Assembly: GCF_028293085.1 (NCBI RefSeq)
Contig: NZ_JAQGLC010000079.1
Location: 1-36,271 of the forward strand
Length of the DNA: 36,271 nucleotides
From: Sphingomonas bacterium
Lineage (GTDB): Bacteria > Pseudomonadota > Alphaproteobacteria > Sphingomonadales > Sphingomonadaceae
Direction: 5' to 3'
The translations under genes were made by a program, and so were the position numbers. The notes under the pieces are model-generated. The model saw only the letters and a program-made list of their open reading frames with translations, was not told the origin of the DNA and did no database searches. Below, one piece after another: positions 1-9,022 of this stretch (positions are counted from its first letter, which is position 1; each line of letters starts with the position of its first letter).

Positions 1-616
1 AATAACGGCCGGCGAGGCTGAGATAGGTGGTCAGCGCGGCGCCCTTGTTGCCGCGCTCCTCCTTGACGACCTGGACGAGCAGCACCTGACGGCGGCGGAT
101 GACGTCCTGGATCTTGTAGCGGCGGCGAAGCGCCTGACGCTTCTTGCGCAACGTCTCCGCGGCATTTTCCTCGCTCGCGCTCTCGGCTTCCTCGGGCGCG
201 GCGGGCGCGGCCTCGTCGTCTTCCTCCTCATGCTCGTGGAAGTCGGCGACGTCCTCGACCTCGTCCCTGTGCTCGTAGCCGCCCTCGTCGCCGTCCTCGG
301 CGGCGCGCAACGCGGCTTCCTCGGCGGCGTGCTCGGCCTCCTCGCGGAGCAAAGCCTCGCGATCCTCCTTGGGGATCTGGTAATAATCGGGATGGATTTC
401 CGAGAAAGCGAGGAAGCCGTGGCGATTGCCCCCGTAATCGATGAACGCCGCCTGCAACGACGGCTCGACCCGGGTAACCTTGGCTAGATAGATATTGCCC
501 TTGAGCTGTTTGCGCTCGGCGGACTCGAAATCAAACTCCTCGATCCGGTTCCCTTTGACGACGGCAACCCGGGTCTCTTCCCGGTGCCGCGCGTCGATCA
601 GCATACGCATGGTCAT
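1..616 (-). CDS. rne: Ribonuclease E (5' part; gene runs off the window)
   Basis: Endoribonuclease that starts mRNA decay and rRNA/tRNA processing and scaffolds the degradosome. Only about the first 205 codons are present. The N-terminus reads MTMRMLIDARHREETRVAVV, followed by the S1-fold strands (KGNIYLAKVTRVEPSLQAAF, then IDYGGNRHGFLAFSEI). A long Glu/Ala/Asp-rich insert occupies roughly residues 82-165, and the S1 fold resumes at VKEERGNKGAALTTYLSLAG near the window edge. This is the RNase E/G family signature; the acidic insert is longer than in E. coli RNase E. The start at 616 is supported by a GGAGAA ribosome-binding site 6-7 bases upstream on the minus strand; ATGs at 610 and 604 are in-frame alternatives. 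The gene is divergent from the amidase gene, with a 483-base spacer between them. The catalytic DNase I-like domain lies outside the window, so RNase G is not formally excluded, but the insert favours RNase E. Confidence 0.93.
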   Translation of the reverse strand, partial: MTMRMLIDARHREETRVAVVKGNRIEEFDFESAERKQLKGNIYLAKVTRVEPSLQAAFIDYGGNRHGFLAFSEIHPDYYQIPKEDREALLREEAEHAAEEAALRAAEDGDEGGYEHRDEVEDVADFHEHEEEDDEAAPAAPEEAESASEENAAETLRKKRQALRRRYKIQDVIRRRQVLLVQVVKEERGNKGAALTTYLSLAGRY

Positions 617-1099
617 GTAATATTCTCCGGGCGCGCGGTCCGGGGCCTGGCGGCATCCGCCGCGCGCGATTGTGATACGGCGACGTGGTGGCGGAATTGC
701 CGCCCTTGTCCGTGCCGCTTGTGGTTTCGAAAAATGCCTCTGCTCGCGATCCACGCCCCGGCATCTGGCCCTGGGCACCCTGCGCGCTCGCGATCCCGCC
801 GGTGGTAACCGGGCGGTGCGAGGGGCAGGGAAAATGCATCATGCGAACGTCAACCTGAAGAGCCGCGACCGGCGAATGCCGGCTCGGCCGTTGGACCGAA
901 CAAGGCGCTGAAAGAAGCGCTTGCCGGTGCACCTTCATGCGTAGCACCGGACTTGCGGCGCAGCAACCGGCACGTTCTTGCCGCGTCTGCCGGCAATTTT
1001 ATGCCGAACGGCCGGTTAACTCAGTCGCTTCACCCTGTTGGAAGGCGGCATCCTCTACCCCGGGCATCGTTATTACGTACTCGATGGGACCCCCCGCCC
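617..1099. other. Divergent intergenic region between rne and the amidase gene
   Basis: This 483-base spacer must hold the promoters of both rne (leftward) and the amidase gene (rightward). No open frame in it has a recognisable product. It contains a strong hairpin at 787-822. A TTGACG hexamer on the minus strand near 851-856 could be a -35 element for rne, but no convincing -10 lies at the right distance. I see no tRNA or known riboswitch. The long spacer is compatible with a long rne 5' untranslated region. Confidence 0.6.
787..822. other. Hairpin in the rne leader region
   Basis: The arms CTCGC and CCGCCGGT (787-791, 796-803) pair with ACC, GGCGG and GCGAG (808-810, 812-816, 818-822) around a GGTA loop. 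That gives 13 base pairs with a 4-base bulge on one side and two single-base bulges on the other. There is no T tract on either side, so it is unlikely to be an intrinsic terminator. It lies about 170-205 bases upstream of the rne start and may be a structured element of the leader; that role is inferred. Confidence 0.35.
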
Positions 1100-2389
1100 A
1101 TGCCTTTTCGCTGGACCGTTGCCACACAGGCGCGGCAATACCCTCTCGTGTCCTTTATCCTCGCACTTCTGGCCTGCTGGCTTGGCGGTTCGCCCGCCTG
1201 GGCCGCGACGGTCGAGCGCGTCGATATCCGGCACGACCGGATCGTCATCCGCTTCGACCAGAGCGTGGCCGACGCCTCCAGCTTCGTGCTGGCGGGCCCG
1301 CAGCGCATCGCAGTCGACGTGGCCGGGGCGTCGCCGGGCGGTCCGGTCGATGCGAAGGGCATGGTCGTGGCGGTGCGTCAGGCCGCGCATGGCGATGACG
1401 GAACGCGAATCGTATTCGATCTCGCGCGGCCGGCGATCGTCACCGAGGGTGTGTTCGGGCGCGACGGCCGGGAGCTGACGCTCGAGCTCCGCACCGTCGA
1501 CGATGCGAGCTTCGCGCGCGCCGCGGCGGAACAGCGCCTGCGCTTCCTGCCGCCCTTCAACATGGGAACGATCACCCCCTCGCGCAAATATGAGGTGTCG
1601 ATTCCCGTCCCGAAATCGAGCCGCAGCCTGCCGCTGCCACGCGTTTACGGCGACGACGACAGCCGCCCGCTCGTGGTGATCGACCCCGGCCATGGCGGGA
1701 TCGATCCCGGCGCCATCTCCCCCATCGACGGCCGCCGCGAGAAGGACGTGACACTCCGCATCGCCAAGGCGATCCGCGACGAGTTGCTGCGCTCCGGCCG
1801 CGTCCGCGTCGCGCTGACCCGCGAGGACGACAAGTTCCTGGTGCTGCAGGAACGCTATGGCATCGCCCGCAAGCTCAAGGCCAATCTGTTCATCTCGGTG
1901 CATTGTGACAGCGTGGGCAGCGGCGATGCCAGCGGCGCCACGGTCTACACCTTGTCCGAGGTCGCCTCCGACAAGGAATCGGCCCGTCTCGCCGCGCGCG
2001 AGAACAAGGCGGACATCATCCAGGGCGTGAATCTTGCCACCACCTCCGCTGACATCTCGTCGATCCTGATCGACCTGACGCAGCGCGAGACGATGAACAA
2101 TTCGGCGAGCTTCGCCCGGCTGCTCGGCCGCGAGGCGCAGCCATTGATGCCGGTGAAGCCCAACTTCCACCGCATGGCGTCGCTCGTCGTGCTGAAGGCG
2201 CCTGACATGCCCTCGATCCTGTTCGAGACCGGCTATATCTCGAACCCGAAGGACGCCGCCTTCATCGATTCCAGCGACGGCCGCGAGCGCATCGCCGAAA
2301 GCGTGCGCCGCGCCGTGGACATCCATTTCGCCCGACGGCTGGCGTCGAACGATCAGGACACGACCGGAATGGGATCGCCTTCACGATAA
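1100..2389 (+). CDS. amiC: N-acetylmuramoyl-L-alanine amidase (AmiC-like, AMIN + amidase_3)
   Basis: Periplasmic zinc amidase that cleaves the bond between N-acetylmuramic acid and the stem peptide during cell separation. The product is 429 residues. An N-terminal signal sequence (YPLVSFILALLACWLGGSPAWA) is followed by a beta-rich AMIN domain (about residues 36-140), which in this family targets the enzyme to septal peptidoglycan. The C-terminal amidase_3 domain shows the expected zinc and catalytic residues: H198 in DPGHGG, E214 in REKDVTL, H268 in SVHCDS and E376 in LFETGYISN. ATG 1100 is chosen because it puts the signal peptide at the N-terminus; GTG 1148 is a shorter in-frame alternative, and longer forms would bury the signal. 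It precedes the PBP1A gene on the same strand by 56 bases, fitting coordinated wall hydrolysis and synthesis. Confidence 0.93.
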   Translation: MPFRWTVATQARQYPLVSFILALLACWLGGSPAWAATVERVDIRHDRIVIRFDQSVADASSFVLAGPQRIAVDVAGASPGGPVDAKGMVVAVRQAAHGDDGTRIVFDLARPAIVTEGVFGRDGRELTLELRTVDDASFARAAAEQRLRFLPPFNMGTITPSRKYEVSIPVPKSSRSLPLPRVYGDDDSRPLVVIDPGHGGIDPGAISPIDGRREKDVTLRIAKAIRDELLRSGRVRVALTREDDKFLVLQERYGIARKLKANLFISVHCDSVGSGDASGATVYTLSEVASDKESARLAARENKADIIQGVNLATTSADISSILIDLTQRETMNNSASFARLLGREAQPLMPVKPNFHRMASLVVLKAPDMPSILFETGYISNPKDAAFIDSSDGRERIAESVRRAVDIHFARRLASNDQDTTGMGSPSR

Positions 2390-2445
2390 TGGGGCCTGAC
2401 TGAGGCTGGCAAGCCGCGCGAAACTTGCTAGAGCCTCGGCCCTGT

Positions 2446-4959
2446 ATGGCCAGTTCCGAATCCAGCGTGAATTTCCGTCTCCGCCGCGAAGTCGAGGGGA
2501 TCCGCGGATTCCTCGAGCGCACGTGGGGGCGCTGGTGGGTGAAGGTGCTTGCCGTCCTCGCGGTGCTGATCGCGATCACCTATGCGATCTTCTGGTACAT
2601 CTTCGCCAGCGACCTGCCCTCGGTCGACAAGCTGCGCACCTATGAGCCGCCGCTGCCGACCAATGTGCGCGGCGTCGATGGCGTGCCGATCCACAGCTAT
2701 GCGCGCGAGCGCCGGGTCGAGCTGAGCTACGAGGAATATCCGCCTTTGCTCGTCCGCGCCTTCCTGGCGGCGGAGGACAAGACCTTTTTCGAGCATCACG
2801 GCGTCGACTATCCCGGGATGGCGGGCGCGGTGATCGATTACGCCACCAAGATGGGCAGCGGCAAGCGCGCCAAGGGCGGATCGACGATCACCCAGCAGGT
2901 CGCGAAGAACCTGCTGATCGGCAACACCTATTCGCCGTCGCGCAAGATCAGGGAGGCGATCCTCGCCTACCGGATCGAGGACGCGCTGACCAAGCAACAG
3001 ATCCTCGAGCTCTATCTCAACCAGATCGCGCTCGGCCGGAACGCCTTTGGCGTCGAGGCGGCGAGCTATGCCTATTTCAACAAGGAACTGAACCAGCTCG
3101 ATCTGGCCCAGATGGCCTATCTCGCGATCCTGCCCAAGGGGCCGTCCAACTACGATCCGTTCCGCAATACCAAACGGGCGCTCGACCGGCGCAATTATGT
3201 GTTGGGCGAGATGCTCAAGAACGACTTCATCGACCAGGCCCAGCACGACCAGGCCGTCGCCGAGCCGCTCGGCGCGGTGCCGCGCCAGACGCCCAAGACC
3301 GAGATCGCCGGCGCCGGCTATTTCGTCGAGGAGGTCCGCCGCCAGCTGATCGACAAGTTCGGCGAGGACGAAAAAGCGGGGCCGTACAGCGTCTATTCGG
3401 GTGGCCTGTGGGTGCGCACCTCACTCGACACCAGGCTCCAGCTCGACGCCCAGACGGCGCTGCGCAACGGCCTGCTCCGCTTCGACCGCGGCCGGGGGTG
3501 GAGCGGCCCGCTGCGCCATGTCCCGTTCACCGGCGACAGCTGGCAGTCGGCGCTGCTCAACACCAATATCAGCCTCGATTATCTGGATTGGCGCGCCGCG
3601 ATCGTGACCGCGCTGAACGGCGAATCCGCGACGATCGGCTTCGGCAACGGCCAGACCGCCATGCTGCCGCGCTGGGGCGCGCAGATGCCGGTGCGCGGCC
3701 AGGGCGGCACTGCCTTCGCCGCGCTGAAGGTCGGCGACGTGATCGCGGTCGCGCCCGAAGCCGGCGCCTTCACGCTCCGCTCGGTCCCCAAGATCTCGGG
3801 CGGGTTCGTGGTCGAGGAGCCGGCGACGGGCCGCGTGCTCGCGATGCAGGGCGGCTTCGATTCGAGCCTTCAGTCGTTCAACCGCGCCACCCAGGCGATG
3901 CGGCAGCCCGGCTCGACGATCAAGCCGATCGTCTATGCGGCCGCGCTCGAAGGCGGCATGACGCCGGCCTCGATCATCATCGACGGCCCGTTCTGCGTCT
4001 ATCAGGGCGCGAAGCTCGGGCAGAAATGCTTCCGCAACTTCGGCGGCGGCGGATCGGGGCCGCACACCATGCGCTGGGGCGTCGAGCAATCGCGCAACCT
4101 GATGACGGTGCGCGCCGCCTCGCAGACCGGCATGGAGCATGTCGTCTCCCTGATGGACCATATCGGCGTCGGCAAATATCCGCCCTATCTCTCCTTCGCG
4201 CTCGGCGCGGGCGAGACGACCGTGTCGCGCATGGTCAACGCCTATGCTATCCTCGCCAACCAGGGCCGCGCTCATCCGGCAACGCTGATCGATTTCGTCC
4301 AGGACCGCCACGGCAAGGTCGTCTGGCCGGATAATTGGCGTGCCTGCGATCGCTGCAATGCGCCCGACTGGAACGGCAAGGCGATGCCCCGCCCCGTCAC
4401 CCGCGGCAAGCAGGTGGTCGATGCGATGAGCGCCTATCAGATGGTCCACATCGCCGAGGGCGTGATCCAGCGCGGCACCGCGACCGTGCTGCGCGATCTC
4501 GATCGGCCGATGTTCGGCAAGACCGGCACCAATTCGGGGCCGACCGATGTGTGGTTCATCGGCGGCACGCCGCAGATGATCGGCGGCGTCTATATCGGCT
4601 ATGATACGCCGACGAGCCTTGGCGGCTATGCCCAGGGCGGTACGATCGCCGCGCCGATCTTCAAGGAATTCGCGGTCAAGGCCTATGAGGGGATGGAGAA
4701 GATTCCGTTCCGCGCACCGGCCGGCATCCGCATGGTCCGGATCGATCGCGCTTCGGGCAAGCCGGTATTCGGTACCTGGCCCACGACCGATCCCAAGGCG
4801 GCGGTGATCTGGGAGGCGTTCAAGCCCGAAAGCGAGCCGCGCCGCACCGTCCGCCGCGAGGGCGATGTCGCCGACAAGCCGAAGGAAGCGGCACCCGTCG
4901 AGCGCCAGGAAGCCCCCAAGGACACCGATTTCTTGCAAAGAGAGGGCGGAATCTACTAG
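2446..4959 (+). CDS. mrcA: Penicillin-binding protein 1A (class A bifunctional PBP)
   Basis: Bifunctional peptidoglycan synthase that polymerises lipid II glycan strands and cross-links stem peptides. The product is 837 residues: a short cytoplasmic tail, one membrane anchor (VKVLAVLAVLIAITYAIFWY, about residues 33-55), then a family 51 glycosyltransferase domain with catalytic E110 in EDKTFFEHHGVDY and the KGGSTITQQVAKNLL motif. A central OB-like region carries few landmarks. The transpeptidase domain has all three motifs: SxxK at S490-K493 (GSTIK), SRN, and KTGT starting at K692. An acidic, charged tail ends the protein. ATG 2446 begins the conserved-looking MASSESS N-terminus; an upstream in-frame TTG at 2425 is less likely. 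The domain order and about 840-residue length fit PBP1A rather than PBP1C. Confidence 0.95.
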   Translation: MASSESSVNFRLRREVEGIRGFLERTWGRWWVKVLAVLAVLIAITYAIFWYIFASDLPSVDKLRTYEPPLPTNVRGVDGVPIHSYARERRVELSYEEYPPLLVRAFLAAEDKTFFEHHGVDYPGMAGAVIDYATKMGSGKRAKGGSTITQQVAKNLLIGNTYSPSRKIREAILAYRIEDALTKQQILELYLNQIALGRNAFGVEAASYAYFNKELNQLDLAQMAYLAILPKGPSNYDPFRNTKRALDRRNYVLGEMLKNDFIDQAQHDQAVAEPLGAVPRQTPKTEIAGAGYFVEEVRRQLIDKFGEDEKAGPYSVYSGGLWVRTSLDTRLQLDAQTALRNGLLRFDRGRGWSGPLRHVPFTGDSWQSALLNTNISLDYLDWRAAIVTALNGESATIGFGNGQTAMLPRWGAQMPVRGQGGTAFAALKVGDVIAVAPEAGAFTLRSVPKISGGFVVEEPATGRVLAMQGGFDSSLQSFNRATQAMRQPGSTIKPIVYAAALEGGMTPASIIIDGPFCVYQGAKLGQKCFRNFGGGGSGPHTMRWGVEQSRNLMTVRAASQTGMEHVVSLMDHIGVGKYPPYLSFALGAGETTVSRMVNAYAILANQGRAHPATLIDFVQDRHGKVVWPDNWRACDRCNAPDWNGKAMPRPVTRGKQVVDAMSAYQMVHIAEGVIQRGTATVLRDLDRPMFGKTGTNSGPTDVWFIGGTPQMIGGVYIGYDTPTSLGGYAQGGTIAAPIFKEFAVKAYEGMEKIPFRAPAGIRMVRIDRASGKPVFGTWPTTDPKAAVIWEAFKPESEPRRTVRREGDVADKPKEAAPVERQEAPKDTDFLQREGGIY

Positions 4960-5022
4960 CCCGCCCTATATCCAGTTTTCCGGCCCCGGCCGGGATGATG
5001 CGTTTTTTCCGGAGTTTATACC

Positions 5023-6150
5023 ATGCGCGCCGAAGCGCAGGCTCATATCGACACCATCAACGACGCGCTCGCGCTGCTGCGCCGCTTCCTCGACTGGGAC
5101 CGCGCGCTGCGCCGGCTCGACGAGCTGAACGCGCGCGTCGAAGATCAGGCATTGTGGAGCGATCCCAAGCTCGCTCAGGAGGTGATGCGCGAGCGTCGCC
5201 GCCTCGAAGAGGCGATCAACGCCACGCGCGCGATCCAGAGCGAGCTGTCCGACACCGCCGAACTGATCGAGATGGCCGAGGCCGAGGGCGACGAGGAAAT
5301 GGCGGCCGATGGCACCAGGAGCCTCGGCGAGCTCGCGACCCGCGCGGAGCACGACAAGATTCAGGCGCTGCTCGCCGGCGAGGCCGACGGCAACGACACC
5401 TATATCGAGGTCAATTCGGGCGCCGGCGGCACCGAGAGCCAGGACTGGGCCGGCATGCTCCAGCGCATGTACACCCGCTGGGCCGAGCGCCACGGCATGA
5501 AGGTCGAACTGGTCGACCAGCATTCGGGCGAACAGGCCGGGATCAAATCCGCCACCCTGCTGCTCAAGGGCGAGAACGCCTATGGCTATGCCAAGACCGA
5601 AAGCGGCGTCCACCGCCTCGTCCGCATCAGCCCCTATGATAGCGCCGCACGCCGCCACACCAGCTTCGCCAGCGTCTGGGTCTATCCGGTGATCGACGAG
5701 AATATCGATATCGAGATCAACGAGAGCGAGCTGCGCATCGACACCTATCGCGCCTCGGGTGCCGGCGGGCAGCACATCAACACGACCGATTCCGCGGTGC
5801 GCATCACGCATCTGCCCACCGGCATCGTCGTGCAGTGCCAGAACCAGCGCAGCCAGCACAAGAACAAGGCCGAGGCGTACAACCAGCTCCGCGCCAAGCT
5901 CTACGAACGCGAGCTGCAGATCCGCGAGGCGGCCGCCAATGCGGAGAATGCCAGCAAGACCGATATCGGCTGGGGCCACCAGATCCGTTCCTACGTCCTC
6001 CAGCCCTATCAGCTGGTGAAGGATTTGCGCACCGGCGTGACCTCGACCAGCCCGTCCGACGTGCTCGATGGCGATCTCGATCCCTTCATGGCAGCGGCTT
6101 TGTCGCAGCGCGTGACAGGGGAGACGGTCGAGGTGGAGGACGTGGAGTGA
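5023..6150 (+). CDS. prfB: Peptide chain release factor 2
   Basis: Class I release factor that recognises UGA and UAA and triggers peptidyl-tRNA hydrolysis on the ribosome. The product is 375 residues. The catalytic GGQ is at 248-250 ([16 protein letters not shown]) and the stop-recognition tripeptide position reads SPY (203-205, in [15 protein letters not shown]) rather than the SPF of E. coli. The reading frame is uninterrupted from the N-terminal helices through the GGQ domain, so the programmed +1 frameshift near codon 25 known from E. coli prfB is absent. GGAG at about 5011-5014 serves the ATG at 5023. The 63-base gap after mrcA contains a GC-rich palindrome with a nearby T-run, a weak candidate terminator. 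Confidence 0.96.
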   Translation: MRAEAQAHIDTINDALALLRRFLDWDRALRRLDELNARVEDQALWSDPKLAQEVMRERRRLEEAINATRAIQSELSDTAELIEMAEAEGDEEMAADGTRSLGELATRAEHDKIQALLAGEADGNDTYIEVNSGAGGTESQDWAGMLQRMYTRWAERHGMKVELVDQHSGEQAGIKSATLLLKGENAYGYAKTESGVHRLVRISPYDSAARRHTSFASVWVYPVIDENIDIEINESELRIDTYRASGAGGQHINTTDSAVRITHLPTGIVVQCQNQRSQHKNKAEAYNQLRAKLYERELQIREAAANAENASKTDIGWGHQIRSYVLQPYQLVKDLRTGVTSTSPSDVLDGDLDPFMAAALSQRVTGETVEVEDVE

Positions 6151-6866
6151 GGCGAGGCGCGGCCCTGCTGTTTGCCGCGCTGCTGCTCGCGGGCTGCGAT
6201 TCCGCGCCGCGCACCGATGGCGATCAGGACAAGGCCGGCCCCTTCCCGCCCGCCGACCGGCCCGTCGCGCATATCGTCTCGTCGCGCTGGTCGACCGAGG
6301 AAGCCCGCGACCGCCTGAACGAAGCGACCGAGGTGATGAACAAGGCCGGCATCAAGGCCGGCATGACCGTTGCCGATATCGGCGCGGGCGAGGGCTATTA
6401 CACCATCCGCCTGGGCGAGCGGGTCGGGGCGAAAGGCCGCGTCGTCGCCGAGGATATCGTCCCCGCCGTGACCGAGGCGCTCAGCCAGCGCGTCCTGCGC
6501 GAACGCAAGCTCGGCAACATCTTCGTCCAGCTCGGCCTGCCCGCCAATCCCAAGCTGCCCGACAAGAGCTTCGACCGCGTGTTGATGGTGCACATGTACC
6601 ATGAGGTCGAGCAGCCCTATGAATTCCTGTGGCGCATGCGCCCCTCGCTCAAGCCCGACGGCCTGGTCGTGGTGGTCGACGCCAACCGCCCGACCCAGAA
6701 TCACGGCACGCCGCCGCTCCTCCTCAAATGCGAGTTCGCGGCAGTCGGCTACGCCATGGTCGAGATGCACGACATGCCGTCGGCGGGCGGCTATCTCGCG
6801 ACATTCCGCGTGGCGGGTCCAAGACCGGAGCCGCGGGCGATCAGGCCGTGCAAGCTGGCGGATTGA
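6147..6866 (+). CDS. Class I SAM-dependent methyltransferase with a lipoprotein signal
   Basis: The product is 239 residues. The N-terminus has a basic start, a hydrophobic stretch and the lipobox LLAGC with Cys17, so it looks like a lipoprotein. A Rossmann-fold methyltransferase follows: motif I is [17 protein letters not shown], an acidic residue ends the next strand (VVAEDIV), and a later strand reads [13 protein letters not shown]. The start is the GTG at 6147, which overlaps the prfB stop by four bases (GTGA), indicating translational coupling; longer upstream frames only run inside prfB. Substrate is unknown. An exported SAM-dependent enzyme is odd because SAM is cytoplasmic, so the protein may be a non-catalytic relative or may not actually be exported. 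A link with RF2 glutamine methylation is not supported: this is not a PrmC-like NPPY enzyme. Confidence 0.85.
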   Translation: MRRGAALLFAALLLAGCDSAPRTDGDQDKAGPFPPADRPVAHIVSSRWSTEEARDRLNEATEVMNKAGIKAGMTVADIGAGEGYYTIRLGERVGAKGRVVAEDIVPAVTEALSQRVLRERKLGNIFVQLGLPANPKLPDKSFDRVLMVHMYHEVEQPYEFLWRMRPSLKPDGLVVVVDANRPTQNHGTPPLLLKCEFAAVGYAMVEMHDMPSAGGYLATFRVAGPRPEPRAIRPCKLAD

Positions 6867-6956
6867 GCAAGCGCGAGGCAGCGCTGAGGTTGAATTACTG
6901 ATCGCACGCGCCAGCACCGCGCCCTCATATCGCGATCCCGCAGTCAACGCTGGTCT

Positions 6957-6981
6957 GCGGAGACCGGACATTCGGTCCCGC
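6957..6981. other. Hairpin upstream of the NRPS cluster
   Basis: The arms GCGG-A-GACCG (6957-6966) and CGGTCCCGC (6973-6981) pair over nine bases with a single bulged A and a GACATT loop. It lies in the 238-base spacer between the methyltransferase gene and the NRPS cluster. No T tract follows, so a rho-independent terminator is doubtful. It could instead be an operator or leader structure for the biosynthetic operon. Confidence 0.3.
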
Positions 6982-7104
6982 CAGGAAATGGCGGACTGCT
7001 CGCGTCGACCGCGTTATTGCCTTGCAACGGCTGTGCTCGCCGCCGGACGCGTTGCTCCCCATCGCCGCGGTGGATGAGTCCGCTTTAAAGGAAATCAAAC
7101 GAAT

Positions 7105-9012
7105 ATGTGGTTTGGTCGTCGCATGGCCAGCCAATATTCCGATCCGCACGCCCCGTCCGAGACGGCGGCCTTTGCGGGAAATTCGCCAGCGTTCGTCGCT
7201 GATGGTGCAACCTTGCCGTTCGTCGCATCCGATGTGATCGCGCGTGCGGCGCAGTCTCGTCCGGACGCGGTGGCGTTGCTCGCCCCGTGCGGCGCGCTCA
7301 GCTATGCCGAGTTGGACAGCCGCGCGAACCGCGTCGCGGCGTGGTTGCGCACGCTCGGCGTCGGCCCGGAAAGCGTGGTCGGCATTTGCATGGAGCGATC
7401 GTTCGATCAGCTGACGGTCGCGCTTGGCACCTGGAAGGCCGGCGGCGCCTATCTGCCGCTTGACCCCGCATGGCCGGACGGCCGCCTGCGCATGATCGTG
7501 GAAGAGGCGGCATGCACGGTGGTGATCGGGCGCGACGAGGCAGCCGAGCGGCTGGCCGGCGCGGGCACGCCGGTTTTGGCGCTCGACTGGGACGCGCCCG
7601 CGCTATCGGCTGAAATCGGCGATGCTCCGGCCACGCCGATCTCGCCCGATGCGCTGGCCTATGTGATCTACACCTCGGGCACGACCGGTCGCCCCAAGGG
7701 CGTCGAGGTCACGCATGCCAATCTGGCGCATCTGATCGCGTGGCATAACGACGCGTTCGCGGTGACCGCCGATGATCGCGGAAGCCACCTCGCCGGGCTC
7801 GGCTTCGATGCCGCGGTCTGGGAAGTCTGGCCCTATCTCTGCGCCGGCGCCTCGGTCGTGCTCGCCACCGATGATGTGCGCACATCCGACGTGCGCCTGC
7901 GTTCTTGGCTGATCGTGCAGGGCGTCACCGTCGCCTTCGTCCCCACCATGCTGGCCCAGGATTTGATCCGGGACGATTGGGCGGCCGGCACCAGGCTGCG
8001 CTATGTGCTTACCGGTGCCGACCGGTTGCTCGGGCGCCCGCGCGCCGGCCTGCCGTTCGTGCTGGTCAACAATTACGGCCCGACCGAATGCACCGTCGTG
8101 GCGACCTCGGCGGCGGTATCGCCCGAGGCGAACGAGAAGGGCCTGCCACCGATCGGCTATCCGATCGCGGCAACGACGATCCACATCCTCGATGCCCATG
8201 GCGAGCCGGTCGCACCCGGCCAGCGGGGGGAAATCTATATCGGCGGCCCGCAGGTCGCGCGCGGCTATCGCCACCAGCCAGAGTTGACCGCGGAGCGCTT
8301 CGTCGCCGATCGCTTCGGGCCACCGGGCGGGCGTCTCTATCGCACCGGCGATCTCGCCACGTGGCGCGCCGATGGACAGATTACCTTCAACGGCCGTGTC
8401 GACGATCAGGCCAAGGTACGCGGCCACCGCGTCGAGCCGGAGGAAACCGCCAGCGTGTTGCGCGGCCATCCCGCGATCCGCGCCGGCGCGGTGATCGCCG
8501 CACCGGCCAGCGATGGAGGCGACATGCTCGTTGCCTATGTCGTGTGCGCCGACACAGTCTCGGCCGAGGAACTGCGCGACTTCCTCGGCGATACCTTGCC
8601 CGATTACATGATCCCCGCCGCGTTCGTGCGGATGGACGCGCTGCCGCTCACCGCCAATGGCAAGCTCGACAAGGCCGCTCTGCCCCCGCCTAACGACGGC
8701 AACGCACTCGCCACCGCCGGCTTCGCCCAGCCGCAGACGCCCGTCGAGGAGCGGCTGGCGCAGATCCTGGAAGGGGTGCTCGGGCGCGGCAATGTCGGGG
8801 TGGACGACAATTTCTTCCTGCTCGGCGGCCATTCGCTGCTCGGCACCCAGGTCGTGCTGCGCGCCGGCGAGGCGTTCGGCATCGACCTGACGCTGCGCGA
8901 CCTGTTCCAGGCGCCGACCATCCGCCAGCTCGCGCTGCGCATCGAGGAACTCGTCATGGAGCTGATCGACTCGATGAGCGACGACGAGGCGCAAGCGCGC
9001 GCCGCCGAATAG
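7105..9012 (+). CDS. Nonribosomal peptide synthetase, A-T didomain
   Basis: Loading module of 635 residues that should activate one amino acid as its adenylate and load it onto its own carrier domain. There is no condensation domain. Adenylation core motifs are clear: A3 at about 186-201 (YTSGTTGRPKG), A4 at 233-244 (GFDAAVWEVWPY), A5 NNYGPTE, A7 YRTGDLA, and A10 NGKLDKAAL with K520. The carrier motif LGGHSLL puts the phosphopantetheine on Ser577. Hand alignment to GrsA gives the specificity code D-A-W-M-L-G-N-V-V-K, one position from the published leucine code DAWFLGNVVK, so leucine or a similar aliphatic residue is predicted. ATG 7105 follows AAAGGAAA; ATG 7123 is an alternative. The P450 gene starts 10 bases after the stop. 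A separate A-T didomain followed by a P450 is the known arrangement for beta-hydroxylation of carrier-bound amino acids (NovH/NovI, NikP1/NikQ). Confidence 0.92.
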   Translation: MWFGRRMASQYSDPHAPSETAAFAGNSPAFVADGATLPFVASDVIARAAQSRPDAVALLAPCGALSYAELDSRANRVAAWLRTLGVGPESVVGICMERSFDQLTVALGTWKAGGAYLPLDPAWPDGRLRMIVEEAACTVVIGRDEAAERLAGAGTPVLALDWDAPALSAEIGDAPATPISPDALAYVIYTSGTTGRPKGVEVTHANLAHLIAWHNDAFAVTADDRGSHLAGLGFDAAVWEVWPYLCAGASVVLATDDVRTSDVRLRSWLIVQGVTVAFVPTMLAQDLIRDDWAAGTRLRYVLTGADRLLGRPRAGLPFVLVNNYGPTECTVVATSAAVSPEANEKGLPPIGYPIAATTIHILDAHGEPVAPGQRGEIYIGGPQVARGYRHQPELTAERFVADRFGPPGGRLYRTGDLATWRADGQITFNGRVDDQAKVRGHRVEPEETASVLRGHPAIRAGAVIAAPASDGGDMLVAYVVCADTVSAEELRDFLGDTLPDYMIPAAFVRMDALPLTANGKLDKAALPPPNDGNALATAGFAQPQTPVEERLAQILEGVLGRGNVGVDDNFFLLGGHSLLGTQVVLRAGEAFGIDLTLRDLFQAPTIRQLALRIEELVMELIDSMSDDEAQARAAE

Positions 9013-9022
9013 GAGCAGCCCC

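Noticed and set aside
4976..5012. GC palindrome followed by a T-run between mrcA and prfB as a terminator.
   Set aside because: The T-run does not follow the stem directly and the palindrome has almost no loop, so a terminator call is too weak.
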